From positions 546,001 to 610,000 of the forward strand of contig JAJTWR010000090.1 of the NCBI GenBank assembly GCA_021613335.1: a stretch of DNA of 64,000 nucleotides, in the 5' to 3' direction. Origin of the DNA: Whitmania pigra. Taxonomy: Eukaryota; Annelida; Clitellata; Hirudinida; Haemopidae. Shown piece by piece: positions 48,026 to 64,000 of this stretch; the stretch's first letter is position 1; every line of letters starts with the position of its first letter. The notes beneath the pieces are model-generated. The model searched no databases. It worked only from the letters and a program-made list of their open reading frames with translations, and was not told where the DNA came from. The translations under genes were made by a program, and so were the position numbers.

Positions 48026-49415
48026 GATGATAATGCGGAAAATCTTGAAGTAAAAAATGGCAAATTAACTTAAACTTGATGTACTTAGTACAATTGACAT
48101 TATTATTACAATTGATGCACAAACCAAAACAGTCCTACAGCTAAGAAGATAGTCTTTTTCGCAAAAAATGCACAAAAGAAACTATAATTACACAAATAGT
48201 TAAAGTAATAAATAAATTGTATTATTAATAAAATATTAATACAATTGTGCTAACAAATATTCAATCCAATTTACTTTTCACTAGATGCCTTATGCTCCAG
48301 AAACTGTAAGATCATGTTGAGGGTCCTGAAGATCATCCAGCTGATGTTGGTCAAGGAAAACGACATGGGGGTGGCCCTTGTACCCTATTACAGACAACTG
48401 TTGGGCATCCTGAACATCTTCAAGAACAAAAACGGTACTTAAAGTACTTAAGTAACACTCAGTACAGCCCCAGTATACCTTCATTTCAGGTGCTTGTTTT
48501 TGGCTCGGGTTGTGAAGATTTCAGCCGTCCAAATATCTTTTACCCCACCTCACCCCCCCCCAAAAAAAAGCTGACGATTTTTCATATCCCCCCGGTCTCA
48601 CACTTAAAATCTCGCGCTCTAAGACTGTCAAATCTGCCATTTCTGGATTTCTGGAATTGTCTGCCACGTCTCCAAATCATTTGATCACTTAGGAATGTTT
48701 TTTCACTTTTTTATTTTTTACTTCGGTCCATTCCAATTCAGCTTCCGTTGACTTCAATTTTCCTGTCAGTGATTTGCACTCTTCGCGTCCCTTTGTTTAC
48801 ACTTGTTGATCAATTCTTCAGAGTTTAAGTTCTGTCCAAGAGCGTGCAAATAGCGTTTTTGATTAAATTATTCTTAATACTTTATTAAAATAAACTATTA
48901 TTTGTCAAACTTATAAATCAGTGCGTTTTCTTTTCTCAGGTATTTCCTGACAACCTGCAATTATTATTACCAGTAATTATTATTACCTGGAAATATTATT
49001 ACCCGTAATTATTATTACTTGGAAATATTATTAACAGTATTTATTATTACCGGGAAATATTATTACCAGTAATTATTATGTCCTGTAAATATTATTACTT
49101 GTAATTTCCCAAAACATTCAAAAACCCAAATGGTATATTATTTTAGTCCTCTCTTTAGTTCTATACGCAGATTTTCCACTCGTCATCATCATCACCACCA
49201 CCAATACCATCATCATTACCAGCATCGTCATCATCACTTATGCAATTGACCTTGACTTTTCAGTGAACATTGGGGACTTCATCGACTACGGCAGTCGGGA
49301 CAATCTCGGTGACGTCATCAACCAGACGCTGGAATTGATGGAGAGATGCGGAGGAGACAACGCCTACATAAACATCAAGTACATGATACCTACCTACGAA
49401 TCCTACCTGGCCTAG
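47344..49415 (+). CDS. PACRG: Parkin co-regulated gene protein (PACRG), 5' exon missing
   Basis: Exons 47344-47469, 47767-47941, 48285-48434 and 49264-49415 (stop TAG), all in phase. PACRG is a microtubule inner protein of axonemal doublets in cilia and flagella. Family motifs in order are [100 protein letters not shown] and [15 protein letters not shown]. The C-terminus aligns to the end of the human protein. About 200 residues are visible. An in-frame stop just upstream of 47344 and an AG there indicate an internal exon, so the start lies upstream. The human gene shares a promoter with parkin; no parkin sequence is seen here. Confidence 0.95.
48950..49115. repeat. Tandem repeat in the last PACRG intron
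   Basis: Alternating ATTATTATTACCAGTAATT-type and GGAAATATTATTACC-type units, about five copies with substitutions. Confidence 0.8.
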
Positions 49416-49997
49416 ATAACCTGCCATGACCCCGAATGACCCGACCCGACTCTTCGGGATATCTTTGGCCCTGCCCTCGACCTCATTATAATACTTTATG
49501 ATAATGATTCGACAACAGACGATTTACAAACACTCATTCTAATATTAATGAGCTGGCCAGGCCCTGGTGTTTATAATAATTTATGATAATGACGAGACCC
49601 TGTTGCTTGTTAAAATCGGTAAACTGTAAACAAACCGATCGATGCGGTTTGGCCGACTAATGAATATATAAATGACATTACTATTACTAACGAGAGTTTG
49701 AATAAATTAACCATTTAAAAATTGTACGTCTTTTTGATTTGTTAAATTTATTGATGAACATAAATTTATTGAAATAAAATAAATAAACATTATCGCCCTC
49801 CGTAATTAGCACAGGATGTTCCGGATGAAATGGAATAAAAGCGGAGCGATAATGTTCAACCGTTGTGAGAGGGCCGTAAACCAACTGAATATTTTATGCT
49901 AATGACAGTGGCCTTTGTTAGGTCATTGGGAGGGCAATGGGTATCGGCCATAATGACGTAGCAAAATAATTAATACTAAAGGTTACCTTGTAATTAC

Positions 49998-50712
49998 CGT
50001 CATCATCATCATCATCATCAACACCATCATCATCGTCGTCATTATCATGGTACTCTGAGAATTACGAAAAAATTAGCCACGACAGACGAGACGGTATATT
50101 ATATTTATCTACAATTTTATCCTTCCATTAGTTTCGGGCGTCTGAAGATTAAAGTTGTTTTAAAAAGAATTTATTTTTTATTTTTAATTATTTTTATGCA
50201 GCGGACCGATTAAGCTCAGCACTGTCGCCATTATCGCCATCATCGTCATCGTCATCGTCGTCGTCATCGTCGTCATCGTCATCATCATCATCATCATCAT
50301 CATATCATCATCATCATCATATCATCATCATCATCATATCATCATCATCATCATCATCATCATCACATCATCATCATCATCATCATCATATCATCATCAT
50401 CATCATCATATCATCATCATCATCATCAATCATCATCATCATCATCATCATATCATCATCATCATCATCAACACCATCATCATCGTCGTCATTATCATGG
50501 TACTCTGAGAATTACGAAAGAATTAGCCACGACAGACGAGACTGTATATTATATTTATCTACAATTTTATCCTTCCATTAGTTTCGGGCGTCTGAAGATT
50601 AAAGTTGTTTTAAAAAGAATTTATTTTTTATTTTTAATTATTTTTATGCAGCGGACCGATTAAGCTCAGCACTGTCGCCATTATCGCCATCATCGTCATC
50701 GTCATCATCATT
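49998..50712. repeat. 250-bp direct repeats, period 450, around an ATC array
   Basis: The segment with ATCATGGTACTCTGAGAATT at about 50045 recurs at about 50495, and both copies run to CTCAGCACTGTCGCCATTAT. The space between is a (CATC/ATC)n array at about 50219-50470. Only a couple of substitutions separate the copies (for example GAGACGG against GAGACTG). Confidence 0.95.
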
Positions 50713-50714
50713 AT

Positions 50715-51106
50715 CAATGTCATATTTATTTCATTGCATATTTATATTTATTATTATAAATTTTATTATTAATATAACTCATTTATAAATGATTTTGAGG
50801 AATGGCTTCTTTGGCTTCTTGGAAAACATATTAAAAAATTTTTTCCAGTTATTTGTTATTTCTCAAGTAATTTACTCCTTCCTTTATTTATGGATTCTCT
50901 GGAAAATGCATTCATTTTAATTTGAATTTAAATTTAAATTTAAATCTTAATAATTAAATATGTATTTAAATTAAAAACTGATTCATGACTGATTGTAATT
51001 TGTGTTTTATGCTGTTGTACCTGCTGTCATCAAAAAGACATTACTATTACAATTATATAATAATAATAAATAATAATAATAATAATTAATAATAATAATA
51101 ATAATA

Positions 51107-51181
<75 letters not shown>

Positions 51182-52058
51182 CGTCAACATCATCACAATT
51201 ATTATCAACATAATGATCATCATCACCATCATGAACATCATTACCATCACGGGCATCAAGGCATCAGTTAACAGATTCCATAGCCTCCCATTACGAAGGT
51301 CAAAAGCAAAAGTAGATGGTTGTTTGGATTTCCCGGAGCACTTCATCCGTCTTAGTTTCACTTTCATTTCCTCGGCAACATCCTGAAATGCGCTTCATAA
51401 ATTAATGCGCTAAGTGGTCCCCTTATCTCGTACCTTGAAGGTGATTTAGAATGTTTTTTTGTAAAAAAAAACTTTATTTAAATCTTATTGATTGATTAAT
51501 GAAGAAAGCGAGTTCATGAAAACCTCACTTGTAACTTAAGCGCCTGGCATAATAATAATAATAAAATAATAAAAATAATAATAATAATAATAATATCAAC
51601 ATTAATCATTAATATAATTAAATTGTTAATCGTAGTTTTAATGAAACTGTAATTACATTATAATTATTATATTAAAATTGCACGGCATGTTTTGAAAATC
51701 GTTCGAAACTAAATGAATTAACGAAACGTGATAAACTGGCTTTCCCATCTCCTTTACACAGAAAGATTGGTTAACTTGACCTGGAAATACCTGATCGATT
51801 GTGACGTAACAATGAGTGAAGCTCACGCATCCTTTTGAAAGCTTTTGAGCAAACTTACGAGCGGGCATTAAGATGATCATTTACGTGAACAAATAGACTT
51901 TTTTCCTTTTAAATTCGCTCCGCTTATTGACCCAACTACCCATCTGCCACCCATCCGTCTATCCATTAGTCCTTTCACCCATCCATCTACAAATCCACTA
52001 CTCAATCCACAAATAAAATGAATGTTGTAATTATTGTAAAATATAAAATGAATGTTGT
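50715..52058. other. Gene-free repeat-rich stretch
   Basis: Contains a (TAA)n array at 51056-51180 and short TAA runs at 51550-51595. No coding region is supported. Confidence 0.5.
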
Positions 52059-52268
52059 CCAACCATCCATCCATCCATCCATCCATCCATCCATCCATCC
52101 ATCCATCCATCCATCCATCCATCCATCCATCCATCCATCCATCCATCCATCCATCCATCCATCCATCCATCCATCCATCCATCCATCCATCCATCCATCC
52201 ATCCATCCATCCATCCATCCATCCATCCATCCATCCATCCATCCATCCATCATCCATCCATCCATCTG
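52059..52268. repeat. (CATC)n tetranucleotide array
   Basis: About 50 nearly perfect CATC units with one slip near 52250. Open frames across it (HPSI or GWMD repeats) are artefacts of the repeat. Confidence 0.98.
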
Positions 52269-52269
52269 C

Positions 52270-54320
<2,051 letters not shown>

Positions 54321-54324
54321 GGAG

Positions 54325-54505
54325 CCAATGAATAATAAATGAATAATAAATGAATAATAAATGAATAATAAATAAATAATAAATAAATAATAAATGAATA
54401 ATAAATAAATAATAAATGGATAATAAATAAATAATAAATAAATAATAAATGAATAATAAATAAATAATAAATAGATAATAAATAGATAATAAATGGATAA
54501 TAAAT
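54325..54505. repeat. 11-bp minisatellite (AATAATAAATG/A)n
   Basis: About 16 copies of AATAATAAATG or AATAATAAATA with few changes. Confidence 0.95.
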
Positions 54506-54509
54506 GTTT

Positions 54510-56369
54510 ATTTGAGTAGAATAAAACAGTTCTCACTTGTTTTATGCTCGGCTGCATTAATATCCACGGAACACTCCTCCACCACCACCAACATACGGAC
54601 CACCCAGTGTTCCATCTCAAGTGAAAAATGGACATTATGACCTTTCCACAGCCTCTCGAATTTCCATCTAGGATCGTGAACCACCCCAAAGTCTCCATTA
54701 AGCGGCCATCTTTTAAAGACGGTCATCAAAAGCACAAAAATAAAAAATAAGATGCCATTTAAGTTTCCTGGGCTCAAAATTTAAAAAAAAATAAATAAAA
54801 AAATAACAAAAATTGATTTAACGAAGCAGCGAAGAATTTAAAATCATTTTTACTAAATTGACTAAATTGAATAAATTCTTTAAATTTATTAAATTTTATT
54901 AATTTTAGCGCCTCTGACATGGCTACGCACATGGCGCTTTATAAATTAATTATTATTAAATTTTCCCGGATTAATTAAGTTTTTTTTATTTTTGCATATT
55001 TTTCCTCCTCATCCAGCTCACCTCGCGATGTACAATGAAACTGAAACTGAAACTTGGAATTACTCACAGAAACGAAAGCATCCTAACTGACGACTTGCCA
55101 AATTTACACTCACTCAGGATAATCTCCTTTCGATCAATATCCTTAAATTAAACTAACTAGTTACAAAATAAGGACCACCTCCATCATTTAAAAGAATAGT
55201 GTAATTAAACCTTATGAATAAATAATTAATGATGATGTAGCCGTAAATAGCCTGACCACCCAGGAAGACAAAGATCACAGATCACAGACTTCTAATTTAA
55301 TTAAAAGAGAGAGAAATTAATTGCTGGAGATCTGGAGAGATCGAGGAAAAGGGAGGGTAGAAGCCACCTGGGCTCCAGCTAGGGAATAAGCTGAATGGAT
55401 GGCCAAATGGATGTATATGATATTGGAAAGATAATGGGATAACTGCAGGAGTGATATTGAATAGGAATGAATAGATAAGGGATATTGGATAAAGTATAAT
55501 CGGTAGAAGTATATTGGATAAAGTATATTGGGTTGAGGTATATTGGATGAGTGAATATTGGGGGTGATTGGATAAGGAGATATTAGGGGTGATTGGATAA
55601 GGATATATTGGGGGTGATTGGATAGAGGATAATGGAGGTGATTGGATAGAGGATAATGGAGGTGATTGGATAGGGGATATTGGAGGTGATTGGATAGGAA
55701 ATATTGGAGGTGATTGGATAGGGGATATTGGACAGCAGGGAGTGAGTGTTAGAGAAATGACAAGATTGACTCGTTGCCTTCATTTGCAATGCTAGACTGG
55801 CTTCGACAAAACCGTCGTTCATTGGTTCGAAAAGGGGAGCATAATTTAATAATTAATTTAGCGAGAACCTACAAAAGAATCTTTTACTGTGCCCTGAAGC
55901 AGAAGAAGAGTTTGAATAAATAATGTTTGAAAGGAAACGCATTTTTAAAAAGAAAGAAGTAACTAAAATGATTAACTGATGATTAAGTAAAATGATTAAC
56001 TGATGATTAACTAAAATGATTAACTGATAATTAACTAAAATGATTAACCGATGATGAAATTTTTCAAGAGGACCAAATCTAATTTTGTTCCAAAATGTGA
56101 CAAAACTATGGAAAATTATGAACAATTGCAGAGAAATGCCATGTTTCCCGCTCAGCCGCTCGACGCACAACACGTCTGCCCTTAAAAGCTTCGTTCGTCT
56201 GCGTTTTATCAAAAAAAACGGCGGTACTTTCTTGGCGGTGTTGTAGGTTTTTAATCCACAAATGTTGCAATATTTGATTTGTCTTCAATGGCGAACTGCT
56301 TATAAGTTTAAGTGATTTAAAATGTTTTGTAATTTTAATTGAATTGAATCGAATTTAATTTAATTTTAG
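54510..56369. other. Gene-free stretch with two minisatellites
   Basis: Units related to GGATATTGGGGGTGATTGGA, about 24 bp, run at 55490-55735. A GATTAACTGATGATTAACTA-type repeat lies at 55960-56055. No coding region is supported. Confidence 0.6.
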
Positions 56370-56682
56370 TCGAATTTCATTCCAAATTTTTGCGGACATT
56401 TTTTGAATTCGAGCAGACTACGACTTCGTTTCGATCGCGGACCGCGATTAGGAGAATCATTTATCTCCGAGAACGAGAAACAACAACAACAACAGCAACA
56501 ACAACAACAAGAACAAGAAAAACTAAAATTTGCAAATAAATTGCACGAATATTTAGTTCTTAATTGCGTCGCTAATTCAATTATCGACGTCGTGTTAAAA
56601 TGCAGTGGCGATCCAGAAGTGGCGGGAAAGAAAAACATTAATAACAAACACCTGCAGCTGAATGCCAATCAGTCCTTATTTT
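56370..56682 (+). CDS. Candidate internal exon with a Gln tract (unrecognised)
   Basis: Open from an AG at 56369 to a good GTAAGT donor after about 56682. It reads SENEKQQQ with about ten Gln, then EQEKLKFANKLHEYLVLNC and a VANSIIDVVLKCSGDP segment. The region after the Gln tract has varied, helix-like composition and balanced codon use, unlike the surrounding repeats. There is no in-frame ATG before the tract, so it would be an internal exon. Partner exons and family are unknown. It lies 3 kb upstream of the ankyrin exon and could belong to that gene or to another. Confidence 0.3.
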
Positions 56683-56689
56683 GTAAGTC

Positions 56690-59434
<2,745 letters not shown>

Positions 59435-59467
59435 CACTCCGGAATCTACGTCAAACTCCACCTCCAA

Positions 59468-59740
59468 ATGGATCATCGCGCTCAACAACAGTACTCGAAA
59501 TCGCACCAGCGACAACCGCATCAACAGCATCAACAGCAGCAGCCGAGGCAAGACCTCTACGTCAGGGACTCGAGTTTCGACTCCCACTCCACCGACAGGG
59601 ATGACGATGAAGAGGAGGAGGAAGACTACGAGATTTCATTCCTCGAAGCTTGTCTAGAGTGCGACGACGATGCCCTCTACGAAATCATCAGGGACGGAGT
59701 GACGAGGGAGCAGATCAATGAAAGGGACAAATCTGGAAGG
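59468..59740 (+). CDS. ANKRD33-like ankyrin-repeat protein, first coding exon
   Basis: Starts at the ATG in CAAATGGATCATC; an AG at 59433-59434 may end a 5' untranslated intron. It ends at a consensus donor (AGG/GTGAGT) in phase 0. The N-terminal half is Gln/His-rich and then acidic ([11 protein letters not shown]). It is followed by [20 protein letters not shown] then [11 protein letters not shown]. This matches the beginning of the ankyrin region in ANKRD33/ANKRD33B-type proteins, where the next residues are usually TGLMVACYHG. That next exon was not found in the remaining 4.2 kb, so the gene should continue past the window or have a very long first intron. Confidence 0.65.
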
Positions 59741-60649
59741 GTGAGTGGATTTGTGCATCGAAGCTGTTCGATGATTCCTTGTTTTTTGTGGATCTGTCTT
59801 TCGTGTGGATGGATGGATGGATGAATGGATGGATGGATGAATGGATGGATGGATGGATGGATGGATGAGCACGTTCGAGCGTATTAGTGCAAAAAATGAT
59901 TTAGACAAAAAAAAAATTAATATAACGGATATGTTTACACAGGTGTAATGTAATATATGTTATTATTTTTATTTATTTTATTATTTATATTTTAATTGTT
60001 TATAATCATATAAATATATATATTATTATTTTATTTTACTCTTCCACTTGCCACAACTCATAATTCCATCATTCTAATTCCCGAGCCTACTGGATTAAGA
60101 GGGATCCTAGGAACTCCGGTACAATTTGGCACGGCGTACCGGATTGGCAGGGTCGAAGCAGAAATAACAAAGAGAATAAAATGGAGTCGGTAACGAAGTC
60201 CAAAAAAAAAAAACCAAAGAAGCGGGAAAGCGGCGCAGAAGAAAACAGAAAAAAGTTTCGAGCGAAAATTGTTTTGAATTCCGAGGATGTCGATGGCAGC
60301 GTACTCGGTGCTAGACGTGATGCAGACGATAATGTAATGTTATGTAATGTTATGTAATGTTATGTAATGGTGGTCCTGATGATGAGGATGATGATGATTA
60401 TTTGATTATCCAGAGAGAGAGATAGAGAGAGGTGAGAAAAAAAAGGCGGTTAACGACAATATCTAATTAACTAATTAACTAATTAACTAATTAAAGATGA
60501 TGCTTTTGAGAAACAAATGTTTTCAAAGTTTTTAAGAAACGTTTGACGGCGTGGGTCTAAAATATTGCCAGGCGAATGAAGGGTAGTCGAAGTGGTAAAT
60601 CAAAGATAAACTTGAGATTTCAAGCGAACATTTGTGACTCCTAGGGGCG

Positions 60650-60845
60650 ATATTTTATTACCCTTCTATGAATCACAGTGTATTTTATTACCCTTCTATG
60701 AATTAAAGTTTATTTTATTACCCTTATGTGAATTAAAGTGTATTTTATTACCCTTCTGTGAATTAAAGTGAATTTCATTACCCTTCTGTGAATTAAAGTG
60801 AATTTCATTACCCTTCTGTGAATTAAAGTGAATTAAAGTGAATTG
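60650..60845. repeat. 30-bp minisatellite
   Basis: About six copies of a unit with TTTTATTACCCTTCTGTGAA then TTAAAGTG. The later copies have a shared AATTTCATTACCC variant. Confidence 0.95.
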
Positions 60846-61045
60846 TCAAAAAAATATCATTTGAACTTGACCTCCAAACCTCACCCACTGCTAGCAACCG
60901 AAATACGACGAACTCTACCTCGGTGAGACATCAACAGACGAACTGCAGAAACACTCGAGCCATAAACTGAGAACGGAGAAAAACGTAGCCAATGAAGCAG
61001 ACGTATACCACCACCACTACCATCATCCTCATCACCATCACCAAC

Positions 61046-61342
<297 letters not shown>

Positions 61343-61915
61343 ACTACCATTACCATCATCATCATCACCACCACCACCAACATCAAGCAGAAGCGATGGG
61401 ACGAATATGGAACAGCATCCAGTTGATCGGGCGCGGACGGAAAGAGTAATTGATGGGGCCCGAGGGCTGATTGCGGAGGGGAGTGGCTCATTGTGTCCGG
61501 GCAATTGAGTGGATACAAAAGGCCGGCAAGTGATTTACCGAGAGACCTTTGGCAGAGTGGCAGACGAGTCTGGTAAGGCGGGAAGAGCAGATGGCTGATG
61601 AAGTGAGAGAAGTGGAGGAGGAATGAAATGACTATTTTAGAAATATTTTAGAAATGTTTTTTCGGAGAATTGTGAAATATTTTGTTCGAGAAAATAGAAT
61701 AATTTGGATGATGCAGAGTAACAACGAAGAGCAGTTGCCAGGAAAAAGATGGAAAGGCATTTATTTAATTATTTTTGTCATTAGTAATTTTTTTTATCAG
61801 AAATAATTCCTAATATTCGTCTTAAGCTGGCTCGAAATAATGTGAAATTATGGCCGAATTTTACTGAGGTTTACTGAAGCCGACGGTGACTGGAAAGATC
61901 TTATCTCCGACATTC

Positions 61916-62060
61916 CATCATGATTACGATACCATCATGATTATGATACCATCATGATTATGATACCATCATGATTAAGATACCATCATGATTATGATAC
62001 CATCATGATTACGATACCATCATGATTATGATACCATCATGATTATGATACTATCATGGT
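61916..62060. repeat. 17-bp tandem repeat
   Basis: Eight copies of ATCATGATTATGATACC with rare G or A changes at one site. Confidence 0.97.
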
Positions 62061-62162
62061 AATCACACAAAAAAAACAAAAAACAGAGATGGTGGTTGTG
62101 ATAACTATCAAGATCATATCAATTGATGTATCTACTTATGGTCACAGAAAGGAAGATGTTGA

Positions 62163-62216
<54 letters not shown>

Positions 62217-62515
62217 TGACAATGACGATGACGATGACGATGATGATGATGATGATGCCGGTTCTCCAGCCTTAACCTTGTAAGGTTGCAACGCCGTTCA
62301 TTACGATTCCAGTTCATTGCTTTCAAATGCAAACAGTCCAAATATTCGTTGTAACTACCTGAATCACATTCCCACCGCGAAGTTAATGTTGTTTCAGAAA
62401 GTCTTTTTGTGGAAAGTCATTACATCATTACATCAGAGTCAATTAGTGTCCCACTGTGTTTTAATCTCAACTGTTAATATTCACTAAGATTCGTCGATTA
62501 ATTTATAAATTCCTA

Positions 62516-62690
62516 AGAGCAAATTCAATAAATGGAAACCTGGTTATTCTAATTAACCGTTTATTATCTATAATTAGAAAATAAATAGAAACCTGGTAAT
62601 TCCATTTAACTGTTTATTACATATAATTGGAAAATAAATGGAAACCTGGTAATTCCATTTAACTGTTTATTACCTATAATCATACCAAAA
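62516..62690. repeat. Short tandem repeat, about 62 bp x 2-3
   Basis: Units with AAATGGAAACCTGGTAATTC then AACTGTTTATTACCTATAAT. The first copy is diverged. Confidence 0.85.
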
Positions 62691-62757
62691 AAAAAACAAA
62701 ATAAAAAATTGAAAGATTCAAAAGTCATCGTTCATCGAAACTAGGGAAAACCCCAAA

Positions 62758-63101
62758 TCATGACTTAGGTTCATATTTTCGGAAGAACAATGCACGTTTT
62801 CCCATTCTGTGTTTGGCAATTCCCTTGATCTTCGGCTTCGGAGAAGGAAGATCCCTTTCCAGGATGCGGAACGCAATTGGTTGGCAATCACCAGCAACAG
62901 GTTCGTCTTCTGCAAGACTCAAGTCTGATGGGATTATGGAAAAATGGTTGTTTGTTAGTGATTGTCTTCAATCGAGATGAGATTTAATCGAGATTCTATA
63001 TTTGGAAATATGACGTCACGTAAACAAGCAAAAGTCGTGTTAAATCCAGGGACGTCATTTCAGGCTTTTTCTAAAGGGGGCAAAGCTTTTGCACGAGTTG
63101 C

Positions 63102-63150
<49 letters not shown>

Positions 63151-63173
63151 TCATCATCATCAGCATCATCATC

Positions 63174-63205
<32 letters not shown>

Positions 63206-63330
63206 ATCATCATCATCATCATTCATCATCATCATCATCATCACATCATCATCATCATCATCATCATCACATCATCATCATCATCGTCGTCATCATCATC
63301 ATCATCATCATCATCAATCATCATCATCAG

Positions 63331-63366
<36 letters not shown>

Positions 63367-63381
63367 ATCATCATCATCATC

Positions 63382-63447
<66 letters not shown>

Positions 63448-63741
63448 TCATCATCATCATAATTATTGTCATCATTACAATAATAATAATAATAACACAT
63501 TGAGGAGACGTTTTTTTTCTTGCTTAAAACACGATAGATGACCCTTATACTGCGTGCGGTCTAGATTCGGGTGTGGGAGGGGGTGGATGGATGGGGGTGG
63601 ATGGATGGGGGAACAGCCAAATTACGTCCCTGGCTAAGTGCCTATCAAAATGTTTAACAATAAATTACAGTCAATCTCATTTGACCTACTGAAGGTCAGG
63701 CACACGAGGAGGAAAGAGATGAAGACGGAAGTGGATTTCAT
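62758..63741 (-). CDS. Secreted peptide precursor, 72 residues (unrecognised)
   Basis: Two minus-strand exons: 63690-63741 and 62758-62924 (stop TGA). They are joined in phase across a GTAGGT donor and a CATCAG acceptor. Exon 1 is a clean signal peptide (MKSTSVFISFLLVCLTF) with likely cleavage near SLA/EDEP. The mature part, about 50 residues, is acidic then strongly basic: EDEPVAGDCQPIAFRILERD, a Pro/Lys stretch, and the end KHRMGKRALFFRKYEPKS. GKR is a classic prohormone site (dibasic cleavage with Gly amidation), which suggests a neuropeptide precursor. A short cationic host-defence peptide is an alternative. The single mature Cys could allow dimers. The intron holds an ATC array. It would be nested in, or just downstream of, the ANKRD33-like gene on the other strand. 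Confidence 0.6.
63101..63461. repeat. (ATC)n microsatellite in the peptide-precursor intron
   Basis: About 360 bp of ATC units with many one-base slips, giving poly-His, poly-Ser and poly-Ile shadow frames. Confidence 0.98.
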
Positions 63742-64000
63742 CGTGAACTGAAACAAAACAAAATATATATATATATATATAATATAAAAAATAAAATATA
63801 AAATACCATATGGTAAAAAGTCGACTAGTTATTTTTAATCAATTTAGTTTTATAATAATTAATATTATCAGATATGTAACCTCGAATATATATATATATC
63901 TTTTAAATATCTATTCTATTTGGCAATTGCAAATCTTATATAAATAATGATTAAATTAGCTAAATAATAATATAATAATAATAATAATAATAATAATAAA
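63742..64000. other. AT-rich end of the window
   Basis: Short (TA)n and (TAA)n runs at 63762-63780 and 63968-64000. The promoter of the peptide gene should lie here. No TATA box can be separated from the background. Confidence 0.5.

Overview
This window is nuclear DNA from an animal, not a microbial genome. Genes are split by short GT-AG introns, intergenic DNA is AT-rich, and trinucleotide and tetranucleotide arrays (ATT, ATC, CATC) are abundant. The recognisable proteins are ADISSP/C20orf27, lethal(2) giant larvae, SNAPC5, NPDC1, PACRG, clan-2 P450s, an ADAMTS-like protein and an ANKRD33-like protein. Together they point to a bilaterian invertebrate. Divergence, compact introns and very heavy microsatellites suggest a lophotrochozoan, perhaps an annelid or leech; the species is inference only.

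Layout. 1-1016: 3' part of an ADISSP-like gene (+). 1631-3414 and 6242-7450: two paralogous genes (-) for small secreted, probably all-helical proteins that I do not recognise. Between them lies a possible membrane protein (4145-5448, +) whose intron is a 650-bp ATT array. 9797-20842: a 24-exon l(2)gl/LLGL gene (+) with the aPKC-target basic segment. 22450-23335: a minisatellite built from about 28 copies of an AGATGGCRC-type motif. 23618-25894: an ADAMTS-like gene (+) with a changed third zinc ligand and PLAC-like Cys repeats. 27907-38700: a cytochrome P450 cluster (-) with two intact 499-residue genes and one decayed copy, including short inverted repeats, perfect tandem duplications and a duplicated 5' end of SNAPC5. 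39050-39882: SNAPC5 (+). 42057-45135: NPDC1/CAB-1-like (+). 47344-49415: PACRG (+). 49416-59400: almost no recognisable gene, saturated with simple repeats. 59468-59740: first coding exon of an ANKRD33-like protein (+), continuing beyond the window. 62758-63741: a two-exon gene (-) for a 72-residue secreted peptide precursor.

No operon-like logic links these genes. The local story is duplication: the helical pair and the P450 array both arose by tandem copying, and the P450 copying carried along the promoter and first exon of the neighbouring SNAPC5. Exon limits were set by eye from splice consensus, reading frame and family similarity; no alignment or search was run.
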